From contig CM029131.1 in NCBI GenBank assembly GCA_016859345.1, positions 13,496,429 to 13,560,428 on the forward strand: a stretch of 64,000 bases of DNA, in the 5' to 3' direction. The stretch comes from Istiophorus platypterus. Its lineage: Eukaryota; Chordata; Actinopteri; Istiophoriformes; Istiophoridae. The notes under the pieces are model-generated. The model was not told the origin of the DNA, ran no database searches, and saw only the letters and a program-made list of their open reading frames with translations. Positions 11,801-26,300 of the stretch are shown here, in pieces; positions within the stretch are counted from its first letter, which is position 1, and each line of letters opens with the position of its first letter. The translations under genes were made by a program, and so were the position numbers.

Positions 11801-13853
11801 AGTGTGGGAACAAATGTCCCTTCCTGGGGATTTACAGGAAGTCTCTCCCTCTAAAAAAAAAAGGCATCCGGACGTTATTTCGGGTTCCGTCCTCAGGATC
11901 AGCTGATCTCTAAACGCCGTGGACGAGTCTGAGCGAGCGCATGGGGCTGCAACGCAGCATGAGCAGATCGCCGCTGCGACGGCGGCCGTCACCACACAGG
12001 GAGAGTAATGACACAGTGGATGTTTATATGGTGGTGAGGACGGGAAGAGGTTGACACACACACATAAACACACACACACACACACAGACACACACACACG
12101 GACACGCCCACACGGACACGCCCACACCCACACACATGGTTGTGTTTCCATCGCTTCAGGGGACGTTACACTGACCTACAAGTAAAAGTCCTGCATTCAG
12201 AGTGTAAAAGAACTAAAGTACAGGCTTCCCAACAGGCTTAAAAATATTTCCCTGGGAGGCAAACAGTGGCCCGTGGCCCAAATCCGGCCCTCCACCAAAA
12301 GGGTGGCCTCTAAATAAAGCTGTAGTCTTCTTTTTCGTCAAAAGTTTTGTCTGATTGTAGTATAATTCCCATGAACATTGTTAGAAAGTGGAAAAAAATG
12401 AATAGGTCTTCAGTGTGTCACATTAAATAATCAACATGTTAATAGAAAAGATTGATAGTATTTTATCAATCTTTTCTATTAATCTATTTTTTTTTCTATT
12501 AATTTCTATTAATCCTTAAATCATCCGGATCAAAGCATCATATTTTACTTTCTGTGTTCAGACAGTGTTAGTGAGGATGAGCAGGCGGCTCAGTGTCTGT
12601 GTGTTTGTGCTAGATTTATCTGTGTATGAGGCAGAGTAATGTAATGGCGCAGTGTGTCGTTTGATGCACATGTCAGGATGAAGACGAGGACAATCGATTT
12701 CAGAATATAACTAAGACACAAGAGACGGAGCTAAGGTGTCAGAGGCAGCAGCCAATCAAGTTCAGCGTCGGGTTCAGCCTCAAAACGATCCAGGGCAGAA
12801 AGGAGACCCGCATTAACCCCTGTGTTTTACACCTTCGACCTGCTGCAGGGCTGGCGGTGGGCGTGACGCATTCGTTGGTGCCTCTCCCCCTCCGTCGGGG
12901 GAAAAAAAACAAAAAAACAAAAAAAAAAAACCCTTAACAACCTGACAATGAGAATCGTTTCGGTTGAACGATGAAGACAAACTGGCAGAGAGCGGTTAAA
13001 TTTCCTTTGACGTGCAAGAACACTGTTTCTGGGTTTCAGCGGTGGAATGGCGGCGACCTGAGAAAGAATAAGACGGATCAACTCGGCTACTGTTTGTTGT
13101 ATGTCCCAGGTTCCTTTGGAGATATTTCACATCTTGATAAGTTTCCTGTAATGAGTAAAATACTCTATGGGTCATGAGAGAAATTCAACTCTAATTTTCC
13201 CAAAATTACATTAAATTAAATGGCTCTTTCTAGGAAAACTTCACGGAAATTAGTAAGGAATTATGGAAATTATTGAATACCCAAGGCTCCAAATAAAAAG
13301 ACTGACTTACACATTAAAAAATGGAAATGTCCTTTAAAAAGGAAACTTTTATTACAAGTCATCTTCTGGTCAGCTGGAGGACGACACCACCACCTGCGAT
13401 CAGGCTCGTCGCTACTTTTAAATTAACAAACGAAGAAGAAGTGTAGCACCAACGTCCCTCTAACGTTCGACGAGACCCGAGAGGAGAAGTGATGCTGAAC
13501 CCGAGCCGTTCTCAACACGCTGCCGCCAAAATCACAAGAACAATGGATGGATGGAGGGATGGACGGATAAATGGAGAGAAAAGCGCGAGGCAGAGAAGAG
13601 AGAGAGGATAGTTACCTGCGTCCACGTCAGCTAGTTTACAAGAGCAGCCCAGAAAGGAGAAAGAGAGGAAACAAAAAGCAAAAAACATCAAAGATGCAGC
13701 CACAGTTAACGCGTACACAGTCAAACCCAGAACCCGGAGAGCAGGTCATCAGGAAGGAAAGGTCAGCAGAGAAAAGGTCAAATGAGGGATTCAGGCAAAG
13801 AGGAAAAGAAAAAATGAGGCGAAATATCAGATTTATGAGGCCAGAGAGGAGAG

Positions 13854-13901
<48 letters not shown>

Positions 13902-16900
13902 AACAAAAGGAAAAAATGAAGGAAAAAAGACAAAAAGAAAATAAAGAAAAAAATGAAAAAAAAAAGCAAGAGAAAAGTGTGTGTACAGAGTTTTAGTTGA
14001 AGTATCAGCTGGAGGTCAGAGAATAAAACACCAAACATATCAGCAACTGAAAAACTCGATTTAAATGATTGTGGCTGGACCCAATCATCAGTTAAACTTT
14101 TCAATCAAAATCAACCTTGGCCTCCAGCTTCTCTGTTGATACGCTGTTTTCTCTGTGTTGAGTCATAGTTAATGGACTGTTTTTGGGTTTTTGGACTGCT
14201 GGTCTGAAAAAAAATGTTTGAATGGCATCTTGGCACTTTAGTCAGTGAATAGAGAAAATAATCACCAGATTAATCTATGATTAATCAATGTTAAGAATGA
14301 ATGGACGAATATACACAGTCAGAACATATTAAACTTCAAATTAGCAAAACTTAACTGAATCGTAAAAGGAGAGGAGTTAAACTGTCAGATTCTCCAATCA
14401 TGCTCCGAGCTCATCTAGTTCTCATATCTGTTAACTGTCTTTTTATGCAGAGACTCTGCTCTGTATCAGACAGACAGAAGGAGGACGAGGACGGAGGGCG
14501 AGGACGGAGGATGGAGGACGAGGATGGAGGATGGAGGACGAGGACAGGATGGAGGATGGAGGACGAGGACAGGATGAGGCGAGGATGAGGCGAGGATGAG
14601 GGCGAGGATGAGGACAGGATGAGGACATTGGAAACACTGAGGACTGAGGCCACAGTCAGCAGCTCTGGTTCGGTGGCTGTGGGTGATTTCCCAACCAGAG
14701 CCACTCTGTTGTAATGGAAACCATGTGCTGCTGCTCAAACCCTCGGCTGCAGCTTAACTTTTGTTTTTTTTTTTTTTTTTTTTTTTTTTTGGGTTTTTTT
14801 TTTTTTTTTTTCTGCAATTTCCAGCACTGTCAATCAAGTATCAATTTGTGGATATGAAGAAGAGAAAAAAGCTGCAGGTTCCTGATCCATCAGTGTGATC
14901 ATTAAGTGAACTTTATATTTCTTTTAATTGTCTGGTGGAGAACCTACTGTTGGTGCATTCAAGGACAGTCAGACAAGCAGCTATTATTCAACATTTATGT
15001 AAACTTTCAAACAAAAATATCCAACATTTCCAAATTTCAACCTTAAAATATTGAAGATTTGTTACTTTCTCTTTGTCTAACGTGAAAATAATCTGCTTAT
15101 TGTTGAGTTCTAGACTGATTTAGGCTCATTTAATCATTTAGTTTATAAATTATCGGAAAATTGTGAAAAATATCAAAGTTTTCCCAGTTCAAAACCCACT
15201 GCTATTCAGTTTAATATGATAAAGAAACAGAGAAAGCAGGACCTCTTAATATCTGAGAGGCTGAAAACGGCATTTTATTCCCTTTTCCATGGAAAAAGTC
15301 ACTTAATGGACCAAATTCATCAATTAATTATGTCATTTAATTGATAATAAAATAAATATTATTTGCAACCTTGGTTTGAAGCTGAACCAGCAGAATTTTT
15401 AATAAAAGAAATGACCAAAAGCATATTTTTGCTTTAAAGTGCATCTGTATCTGCTTACTGTTTATATTCTATATAAAACTATTTTGATTCTCTAAAAGCT
15501 CAGTGTGTCAACGAAATGTTTTTAGCTATAAAATAGGAAAGGCTTGCACGCCTAAGCGTCCTTGAATACAGCGTAAAGAGGAGTTTTCAAGAGCAGAGCT
15601 CTGAGAAAAACCAAGAAGAGGAAACTAAATGTTGAGGGTGAAGCGCAAACTCAAAGGAGCTGCAGGTTTTGGAGCCTCTGACAGTTTGGGATCAGCGTAG
15701 AGGAAACGTCCTCAGCCTTTGTCTGCTCATTAGCCGGGAGCCGGTGTGAGCGCAGTCATCTGCAGCCGAGGCTCCAGTCTGCAGGACAAGAATAGTTCTG
15801 GTTAGCGGCCCTGTGGTCGCGGAGCCGCTCGAAAGCCACCGACTCCGCTCCCAATCAGTCGCCATGGGAATCCAGGCCGTTGCGTATTTTTAGATCTGAG
15901 GAATTTCAGAACAACGCATCAGCTTCCCCGCTCTTTTCTTCCCCTTTAGCTCCTTTTATTTCTCCGTGGCTATGCAACAATTTCAAAGGGTGTTTTTTTT
16001 GCCCCCCCCCCATTTTAATTGGAGTGGAATCACCACTTCCTTGATGGGCATTGGTGCCAAGTAATTAGATCAAAGATTTTTTGGAGGGGTGTTGTTTAGG
16101 GCTGGCTCGGGTACGGTATGTGAAGCTGCTTGAAAAGCCGTGTTGTGTTGCTTTTGGCAGAGCTGTGGTGTAATTAAGTCCGAGCGGTGGAAACAGACCG
16201 CTGGGCATTTAGCAGTCTGACACTGGAGGCCGGAGATGCAGGGTAATGGAGGGCATTTTGAGCTGAGGTACAGCACTGCTGGAGAAGATTTTCCCCGTTT
16301 TTGCCCCCCCCCCAGTGTGCACACCTCAGAAAATATCCACTCTGGGGATTCCCCGTCACCACAACTGCCAGATCTCAAGACTATTTCTGCTGAATAAAAC
16401 CCTTAGGAGCCACATTTATCAGCAAATTTCTGATCAACTCCAACAGCAAATTATTAAAAAAATAAAATTGTTCTAATGGCTCCTATCTAACTTTAAAAAC
16501 GCTCACTCTTTACCAGTTTCAAAACATCGAGGGCCTCATTTCTCCGCTGAGGGGCCCGCAGCTGAAATTGGTTTGTGGGCCGACTCCGGGTGGGTCCCCA
16601 CATGACAAAGGCAGCAGAGTTTTCATCCTAAATAAACTGCGTTTGATGGTTTTCAAGGCTTTAAACATACAGAGCGGTCAAGGGGGGTTAATGAGCCTCA
16701 GTCCCGAGGGCAAGGAGTTAAATTTCTCTTTGGGGTCCAGGGCAGAGGAAGTTCAAAACATGGTGGTGGTCGTGTCTTTACTTGACTTTAATCGCATTCT
16801 AAGACTCTGATGCTCATTCCTTGAAATTAAATTACTGTAAATTCTCATAAAAAAAAAAAAAATCTGAAGTCAGCAAAACCAATGCAGGCTGAGTAAAAAG

Positions 16901-19900
16901 GCTGGATTAACCTGCCCTCTAACAGCGATGTGACAGAAAGCGGCCGAGACCAGCTCTGCTCCTGAACCAGGTCGTCTCGCTTCTCTCTGTCTTGGGTGGT
17001 GAAATATTAAAGCAACGTGGGGCTTTAGGAGAAGGGGGTCTCTGCCTGGGGAGGCTGCTCTACTGTGGCATAAGTGGGTGGGTGGGGGGCTTTAATATTG
17101 GATGAGGAATATGGCCATCACTCCAGGGCGTGTGAGCAAAGACAACACAGGAAACTATAGTCGGCATTTATTTTTCACAAAAGCAGATCTAGAGAAAAAG
17201 TGTGGAGAAATCGTCTTCACAGTATTTAGTCCTGAGTATATTTAGCTGTTTATTTAAACCCTCTTTATTAAACCTGACTCCTTGTGTCTTGACGTATCCT
17301 GGAGGACTGATAGAAAGACAACATGTCTTCAGCTCAGTTTTTCTGGGTCAGAGGCATAACAGCTTGATTTCTGGAAAAAATTAAGTGGTTTTACACAACA
17401 AACTAAGTCTGAGCAATTCAAAGCGCATCAAACTATGGTCGCTCAGCGTCATGGTCCGTGTGAAAACCTGGAGTAACAAATATTTTCAAATCATCCCAAA
17501 AATAAACTGAACAAATGTTTTTATTTAAAGCCAATAAAAATAATCAATGATCACATTTTTTAAGGAAAGGTAAAGTTTAAGAGTTGAATGTGGAAGTCCT
17601 TGCGTGACTGTCTCTCTTTTCGCCAGTATTTCTACTCTGTTGGTCAAATCTGTGCTTTTATTTCTCTCTGAGAGCAAAATGAGGTTGAGGAGGAAGTGGA
17701 AGACATATTCGGGGCTCATACGAGCTCTGAGCAGTTGCGTGATAACATCTTATTTCGCCAGCCGGGGTTTTAATCCAGCCGCAATTTATTATTTTCTCTT
17801 TCTTTTTTGTTGTTTTTTTTGAAAGTGAGTTAATCTACTTTTCTTTAATTTATTTCATGGATCTAATCTTAAAAGAGAAGACAGGAGGGTGGGGGGTAAA
17901 TCTGGATGAATTTGGCACAGAAACATTGGATGTCATTGAATTTTTGGGGGGTTTTTGTGTGTGTTTTAAGGACTGATGAATGATTGAACAAACTGAATAA
18001 ACAGATCCAGCCAGAACTCATAAAGACAGAGAAATAAACAGTGTCTTTCTTACCTTCGGGGGACTCTTCCTGGACGTACGTTCCTGTTAGGTACCTGTGG
18101 ACCAGCGCCGACTTGCCGCTGGCCAGGTTACCCACAATGCCCTGCAAGAGGGGGAGGGGGCAGAGGAGCAGAGGAATCATCAGTCAATGGCAGGTTAAGA
18201 GGCGGCAAATAACAAAACACAAAAAAAGCTCACAAACCACAATCACAAAAAGGTAAAGGTAGGTTCCTGCTATTGTCAAGGATCGTCAGTGATTGGACAG
18301 AAGCAGTGTCCATCTTTTCAACAGGAAGGAAATGATTCACATTCCTTCATTTGGTGCCAGGATTAGGAAAATCACAAAGGAACCAGGACAAGGGAATCAA
18401 AGATATAAAGTTGTATTGCCTTCAATGGGGTAGTGCTCGTGTTTACATGTGAAAACCACATGTCCTTCCTGTTAAAAAGATGGGCAATGCCTCCGTCCAA
18501 TCAGCAACAATCCTCATCCACAGCAGGAACCTTTTCCAGCAGGAGTTGATGTCATTGTGGTTTTGGTTTTGCCGTAGTTTTATGATTTGCACTTCAATAT
18601 AGTATATAGTATAATATAGTAATGCCTAAATATATGTAGATATTAACAGTAATATTACTACTTACATCCTGAGCCTTGGGACATTTGTTTTCTTAGTTGG
18701 ACATTCTGATATTGTAAAACCTTGAATAGTATGTTTTCATCTTAATACAGCAGCCACATGCAACATAACACTGCTTGTTTCATCTCATAATGTTGTGTTG
18801 TGTTGTGGATTGTTAGCTGCATTATTTCTCCCATCAACACCAGCTGTGTAAGTTATCATCTCCTTAGAAGCAATTTCTCACCGTAATGAAATGAGCTACT
18901 AGAACAACAATAAACACTTAATTACTGTTAATGACCTCAGTTTATCACCTGAATTTTGAACAAGGAAGGATCGAGCATTTTGATCACAGCGAGAATGAAC
19001 AGGAAGGATGATTACAGCGAGTGTTTTTATCCTACATGGCATCTCAGCATCGCATTTAAATGGACTTTAAATAATCTAAACTCTCCTTTAAGCAGCTGAT
19101 TTTTGAGAGAGAACTTCTGAACTCACCACTTTCAGTTCTGGTACCGTTCGACTCAGCGTCCACTCCTGGCTGTTAACAAATGCATCTGTAAAAGACAGAG
19201 AGAGAGAAAAAGGACACACCTGTCAATCCACTGTAATGAAGGCATGGTGCCTTCAGGCGCAGGTTAAGAAATGAATGAATGGAAATTTTCTGAGAGCGTC
19301 AAGCTAAATATTTCCTTTGAACGTCAGAGCCACTCAAGCCACTCGATCGTCCATTATGTCGCGTCTTGGACCTGCTCAGGTTGACGTCATGACCTAGTGA
19401 GTTTTCTATGTGAAGGAGCAACATGCCACATGTCGGCTGATACAGTAACAAGGGAGCCAATCTGTTCCTGCTCAGTGGTGCTGAGGAGGAGGAGGAGGAA
19501 GAGGGAGCCTCATTAGAGCCGACAGATGACTGACAGAGGGCCAAGGGTCACGGCAGACTGAGTTGGATAACGGGACACATTCAGACAAAACGAGGGACGG
19601 AGGAGACTCAGGGACGGAGCATAAAGAACAATAGCACAGAGGCTTAAAATAAACAAAAAGAGCATGAGGAGAAGCCAAATATCTGCCAGGGTTCGGTTTA
19701 ATTTACAGCAGAAATGAGAAATTAATGAAGCAATCAAGCTTCAAAAAGTGGCCCTGTCAGATATATCATATTCTCAATTTTAGCAAGTAAAGAAAAGGCT
19801 TTTGTATTTGTCTGCAACACTAAACTGAGGCACATTAAAGAAAATCTGACTCAGTTATAGGCACAAAAGTTCAGATTTTGTAATTATCTTTAGATGAAGA

Positions 19901-22900
19901 ACAATTATATACCTTAAGATGAACAGTTCAGTGTCTTAAGGTTGATTCAAGGTCTCATGATGCACATGATTCAAATTTAACAATGAAGGAATCAAGAATT
20001 CACTCACTTTTATTTTCTAGATGCATTTTTTAATTAAAAGGAGACTCTGTTTAATCCTATGAATCTCTGCTTGTTCTTCTGAAGATCTTTAAATAATCAA
20101 TTGTGTGGGTGAGGACGCTCATGAAGCTTTGTCTGAGGATGTGGACGGAAAACACCTCGTATGAACCGGTTCATTGGAAGTGTATTGAGACTTTGACTGA
20201 AAATGTGAGTGTTGTGTTTGAAGTTCCAGAGCAGAGGCAGCGGGGCTGAGAGGTCATGGGAAATGAAGGGGGGGGGTGGAGGCAAACTGATCTTCCTCCC
20301 ACACACACACAAATTTACTGTTCCCGTCTGCTTTTGTTCAGATTCTGCTATCGAAGTGTGTGTTATTCAAGTGTGATTGTGTCAGTGTTATCAGGGAGGT
20401 CTCATCCTTCTGTCCAGACCCACACACACAAACCATAGCTCATTACTCGACACGCACACAAACACACATTCAGGAACTTTGAGGAAGACTGCCAAGGAGA
20501 AGAGCCGACGTCTCTACTGAGGGAGTTAATTTGATGATTTTTTTTTCTGGAGGGTCAACATTCATTTTCACTCAGAAAACAACAGGTGCAGGAGTCCTGG
20601 CTACGAATCCTTGAGAAGAGAATCACTTTCCGATGCCGCCGGGCCAGAAAAAGCTGAAATCATCTCACATTGAACAGGGAAAGTCTTAAACAGGCACCAA
20701 AATACTGCAGCTACGCAAAGTTTTCCATCTACACTCAGATAATCCGCGTGGATTTCTGCAGTTTTTAGAGGGCAAGTCGTTTCTACAGAGCCACCACGGA
20801 TCACATGATGAAAAGACTGCTAACACTCACGTACGAGTCCCCTGGAAAAGCTCAACTTTTACATCCCTAATGCATCACTAATAAAAAGTACGATTTTAGA
20901 GCACAAGCGTTATGAAACACCAAAACATAAATATTTCTATAATTCACCACTAAAACCACCCGAATGTTAACTCAGAACCAGCTCCTGCTGAAAACTCTCA
21001 GAGCCCCCAAAGAACGTGTAAAAAAATGATGACGGCAGCCTCCTAAAGGAACCACGAGAGCGGACCCCATCCGCCCTGCCGGCCCCCGCTACACCTCGGC
21101 CTCTGTGTTAAAGTAGGCAAGTGGGCCAGAGCCACTCAGGGCCCTTGGCCCCTTTTCACTAATTCATCAGCATCAATCTGTGTCAGCCTGGGGACTCAGT
21201 GTCTCTCAACCAGAGAGAGAGGAGAGAGAAAACGAGAGTGCTAAAAGCCCTTAAGAACAATGGTGATCAAAAAAAAAAAAAGGAGCATGGTATATATACA
21301 TACTTTAAAATATATAGAGGATTCCCACTGAGGTCAGGATGGAAAATTCTGGGAATTTTCAATGATCTTCCATGATATAGAAATGTTCAGTTAAAGGCAG
21401 CTTGCATGGTCAGTTCATGTCATGTTTTATATAATATTCAAGACTTAAAAAACAATATTTCCCAGTATTTCACTTGTTATTTTACTTTAAAGGTCTTTTT
21501 AGGTCATGGTGTCCAACCATGGATGATGCAGATATTGTTGGCTTTTTTATGGCTTTTTTAGTGTTTATCTGTTTCGGGAAATTCTGGATATTTTCACCTT
21601 GTGGGGTTAAATCTGAGAAGGAGCCTAACTTCTCTTTGGTTGAACTTTCCCCTTCTAAAAAAACAAAAAAGCTGAGAGCCGCTGGTTTAAGGTCTGGAAT
21701 CAAGACAATCATATGGACACACCAGTGTTTTAAGACTGAATTTGTCGTTTGGTGGAAGTGTGAGAAACCAGAAAACAAGAAGACACAACCTGCTACATTC
21801 CTGCTGAATCACCAGATGATGAAAAGTTTCTATTCTTTTAAAGACAGGCTCGACTTCCCTGACCTTCACAGTCCTGGACCAACGTTATGTTTCAGAAAGA
21901 CAAAGCCTTTAATTTTCTGTTTCTCTTCTTTTCTTCTATTTGTCACTTTGTGACTGACTGTGTTCCAACGATCACAAAACCTTAAAAATCACACTTTTGT
22001 TCCTTTTCTATGAAGAAATGTGACATTTTACGACCTAGAAACGAGCTTATGTCTTAATGAGCTCTGCTTCCTCCAGTAGATGTTCTGTCTTCCCACGCCT
22101 CAGTGGCTCTGTTGGTTTAATGACAACTGAACCCCTGACCCTTGGTTCAATGGCCTGACCTCAGCGTGTGCCTCCTCACAGTCAAACACAAAATCAGCTG
22201 ATTTTTGACCAGAGTCCGTTTCACGATCAGGTTCATTTCCTCCTGTTCTGTTGCTACTTATGACACTACTGGAGCCACATACCCCCACTGGTGGACCCTG
22301 GAGCAGATTTTTAAGGACCCACTCCACTTTCCATTGACCCAGTGTGCCCCAGAAACCCACTGCTCTTCATCTTGCTCTATAAAATGTCAGGAAAAAGAGC
22401 CCTTCACAGTTTCCTACAGCCCAAGTGGATCTTCAAATGTCCTGTTTTGAGTTTGTTGTCATGTACAACAAAGGAAAGCAGCAAATCCTGTTAATGCTTT
22501 ACTTCAAGCCCCTATATTTAGAATTTATAATCAGTCTATTAATGGCTAAACGTGGTGTATAAACCATGATACTGTAGTTATTTATTAATGTTCTACATAT
22601 GTTATATTGTTCCAGCTGTGTTTTACAATACTGTGTGTCCACGGAAGGAATTAGTGTTGTTAGAAAAGACATTAATAAACACTGAGATCTGACCACAGCT
22701 GCTTTATAATCTGTTATAGACATTATAACTGGTTTCTAAGTACTGGTTAAAAACGCTGAATAGAGGAACACAGAGTAAAGTGTTCACTAAATCCCATTTA
22801 AAAAGATGGAACAAGAAAGTTTTTTTCTTTTAAAAAGGATTAATCAATTGTAAAACAGATGCCATTAAATGTTCTGTTAATCAACTGATCCTTGTAGCTC

Positions 22901-23335
22901 TGTGACAAATCCTGTGACAAGAAGCGGGAAGCAGAGCAGCAGAAGGTTTGCTTTAACATGGACATTTAACTGAGGATCAAGAGTCAGATTCTATTTCTGG
23001 TGACTGACTGATCGATTAGTCGATTAATCACCTCAGGTCTGTTTACCGACTGATTGATTAATTAACTAATCATCTAAGGTCTACATGTTTCCAAACATGT
23101 TTGCAGTTGAATGTGCCGGACAGTGAACCTGTGGCTGGAGGCTGTTAGCCAGTTGGTAAACTCAGTCTGGTTTTTCCACTGACTCGTTATTACATTATTG
23201 TCCTGTTCATATTAGTTGTATCTCTCCCAGAAAACAGATGCTTTGTTTCCCTCCAGCTGTTCCTGTTGCTATGACACAGAGTGAATACACAGCATGTTTG
23301 TTTCTGATATTTTCTACAATTAATAAGCCCCAACA

Positions 23336-23379
<44 letters not shown>

Positions 23380-26300
23380 CGGTTGGTATCCATCTGGAGA
23401 GATTCCAGAAAGAAGCGTCCCTATTGGCCGGCGGACACACAGAGGGGGATATTGTTGAGGGGTTCACAAACGCGGGTCTGTGTGAGGGTCGACCCCTCCC
23501 TCTCTGCCAGGCAGGATGTTGATCCAGCTGCTTCCTGTTTTTCGGGGACCCTCCAGTTCCCCCACGCTGTTTCCCAGTACGACCCGCTGCCAGGGAGGGA
23601 AATCGCCATTAGTAGCATCGTCGCTTGGTGGAGGGGCGGGGGGTGGTCAAAGACGGATGGTTTAACTGACCAAAAATCTCTCAAATTTATCTGTCGTGGG
23701 TCCACTATTGTCATAAAAATCAATGCATTTTTATGAAATGACATTAACCACCAAGGAAAAAGAGCATGAGAGAAGCACCTCTTCACGCATCAAATGCTAC
23801 AGGTTCAACAAGTGTGACTATGGCTTAAGACGTCATCTACCAACTTTCCTGAACACAACATGGATGCATTGGTATCTGGTTGTTTAACGCCTAAATAAAT
23901 TCCAGGGGATCGAAAACGTATCTACTGCTCCAGCAATTATCCAATTAAACTAACAATCAATCAGAAAAATAATCACCGGCTATTCTGATAATCACTGTCT
24001 TGTTTAAGTCATTGGTAAAATGTCAAACATTCTCCGGGTTCCATCTTCTCCACTGTGAGGATCCTCTACTTTTCTTCATTTATTGTCCTTGCAAACTGCA
24101 TATTGGTGAGTTTTGGACCATTGGTGGAACAGAGCATGAATTTTCAAGACGCTGCCATGCGCCCTTTGAAAAATGTGGTGGGTGTCAACTGACAGACATC
24201 TCAGTGTCCACAGAAGCTTCTCAAACCTCTCCTGTTGTATCATCCACTTCTCCTTCCATTCACTACGTGTCAAACACCCAAAGACAGATAAGAAAGAGAA
24301 ACTTTAAACGTTTTTTATATAGAAGTTCAGTCCAGGAAGGAGGAAGCACTTCACAAAGTATTTCAAGGATTCGCTCAAGAACGACCCGCTTTAGCACTTG
24401 AACTTGAAACGCCGACCCACAGATGAAGGGGGAGATAACGAAAGAGAGGAGGAGGAAGTCAATGGGTGAGACAAAGGGATAAATTTAGGGAGAAACAAGG
24501 ATAGGGAGGAAAACAGATGCGGAGAAACAGATGGATGAGGATGAGGTGAAAACTCTTCCACTTCGTCATCGCTCGGCAAGGAAAAACATGGAAATGAGAG
24601 TGAGTGCTGTGGGACTGAAAACGCTCCTCCGTCCATCCCTCCATCATTTCATCCCTCGGTGCCTACACAAAGCTACAGAAACAAGGGAGGACGGAAAGGG
24701 ATGGAGAGAAAAGAAAGGCCGAGCACGGAACAGGAGGAGGAGTAGGAGGTGGTGGAGGATCTGGAGGAGGAGGCCTTCAAAGTGAAGCGTCAGGCCTCCT
24801 GGTGCTCTGCGGAATAATCCGCATCATTAATTCTCTTTCATTTCACTCGTTTGTTTCTATTTCTGTGTTTGGTTCTTCCTCAGAGAGCCAGGGAACATGC
24901 ACGTGCTGAAACACATTCTATCGCTGGTTCTTGTTTTTTTTTTTAAAGAAAGAAACAGACTGTGTGTAAGGAGATTGACTGAGGCTGAATTTCACAAAAG
25001 TTGTCCTCGTAGAATCACTGACCTCTGAAAAACAATTTCAGACATTATAAGGCTGTTTAAACTTAACTTAGTATCTTTAAACCTTCACTTATCACTATGA
25101 AACCCCAAAAAATATCTAAACAACTCAAGAACCTAAAGAGAGAAAACCAATGATATTTGATCCTAACTGTACCGGACCAAACTTAACAAACCAACAGGAT
25201 CCAAGAATTCTGATCTCAAGGAAAAAGCAAGACCTGTTAACCCAGAAACAAAGATCCTGAGCCCATCAAACAAATCCTCTTATAATCCAAAACTTTTAAC
25301 CCTAGAAGTTAAATAATTCAAAACCTGTAACTGGCATTCAGATCTACAACCACTGGATTTAAAAACAAAGAAAACAAACAAACAAACAAAAAAACACAAA
25401 GAGCTGCTAGGATTGGGTTTGTCTTTACAAGTAAAAATAAGGACGTGAAATAGGATAAAGGAAGTTTGAGTGACAGATTTATTAGATTTATTAAACACTA
25501 AAACAAGCCAAGGTAGTTTATATCACTTTATAAAATGTTTTAACTCTGGGGAAGTTGATATAGTGACAGACAGTTTATCCTCCATTTCAACTTTATCATC
25601 CGACAGAATAATCTGCAGATCATTTTTCTGATTAATCAATTAATCATTATGTCGTCAAACATGACGTCTTGTTCAACATTTTAACACCCAAAAATATTTA
25701 GTTGACACTAAAACACGACAAAGAAAAGCAGGAATTCGTTTCATCTGAGAGGCAGGAAGCACTGTTTTTGCTTATAAAAAGACCATTTTATCAAAAATTT
25801 AAATAATTCCATTAAGGCAAGAGTTTCACCTTTAAACCAGAACCATACAACATAGTTAAAAGCAAACCCAACCCTCCCGAGCCCAAGAAACCAAGATTCA
25901 GCAGTGAAACCATGACTAACACATGCCAGTCCTCAGGTTTACGTCCTTAAGAACCCTTTTAACGGTTTCGGTTTTCATCCAAAAGCCTTTCATCACAAAC
26001 CTGAGAAGAAAAATCAGACAGCCTTAAACTGCTACTTTGAGCCTGGGGAACTCAAAAGCTGCAAAACCTAAATATTCAACCCAACTGGGTGACATGTTTG
26101 TGTTTTTTTTCCAAGGGCCACACAAAGCTGAGTGTGTTTATGTGAAGGCAGCTGGAGGACAGACACACAACAACGGAGACACAACAGGAATAAACATGTC
26201 AACAAGGATGGGTCTCTGTGACCCAGAACCCGATCAGACGAGGTCCAGGCCAGAGGCTCGGCTCAGGAACAAAGCATGGCGGTATGTCACTGAGTTTACC

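Larger units (their letters stand above)
10283..18053 (-). other. intron 3 of agap3-like gene
   Basis: This intron is 7771 nt. It holds CA/GT tracts (10597-10635, 12058-12135), a 19-bp perfect hairpin (12439-12482), (GA)n at 13851-13899, an imperfect GGAGGAYGAGGAY minisatellite (14479-14631), poly-T (14764-14811), and decayed TAATCGATT-type repeats (about 14130-14300 and 15040-15370). GC-balanced blocks resembling conserved non-coding DNA lie at about 15700-15960 and 16080-16800. No exon is recognised. Confidence 0.85.

Noticed and set aside
13571..13996. 141-codon plus-strand open frame
   Set aside because: RERERE/KEKK string from the GA repeat and purine-rich flank.
21474..21953. 159-codon plus-strand open frame
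   Set aside because: No family recognised, Phe/Lys-rich as expected of AT-rich intron, and its start is not supported by context. Likely chance.
24000..24401. 133-codon plus-strand open frame
   Set aside because: Its first half is a fragment of the dispersed AT-rich repeat.
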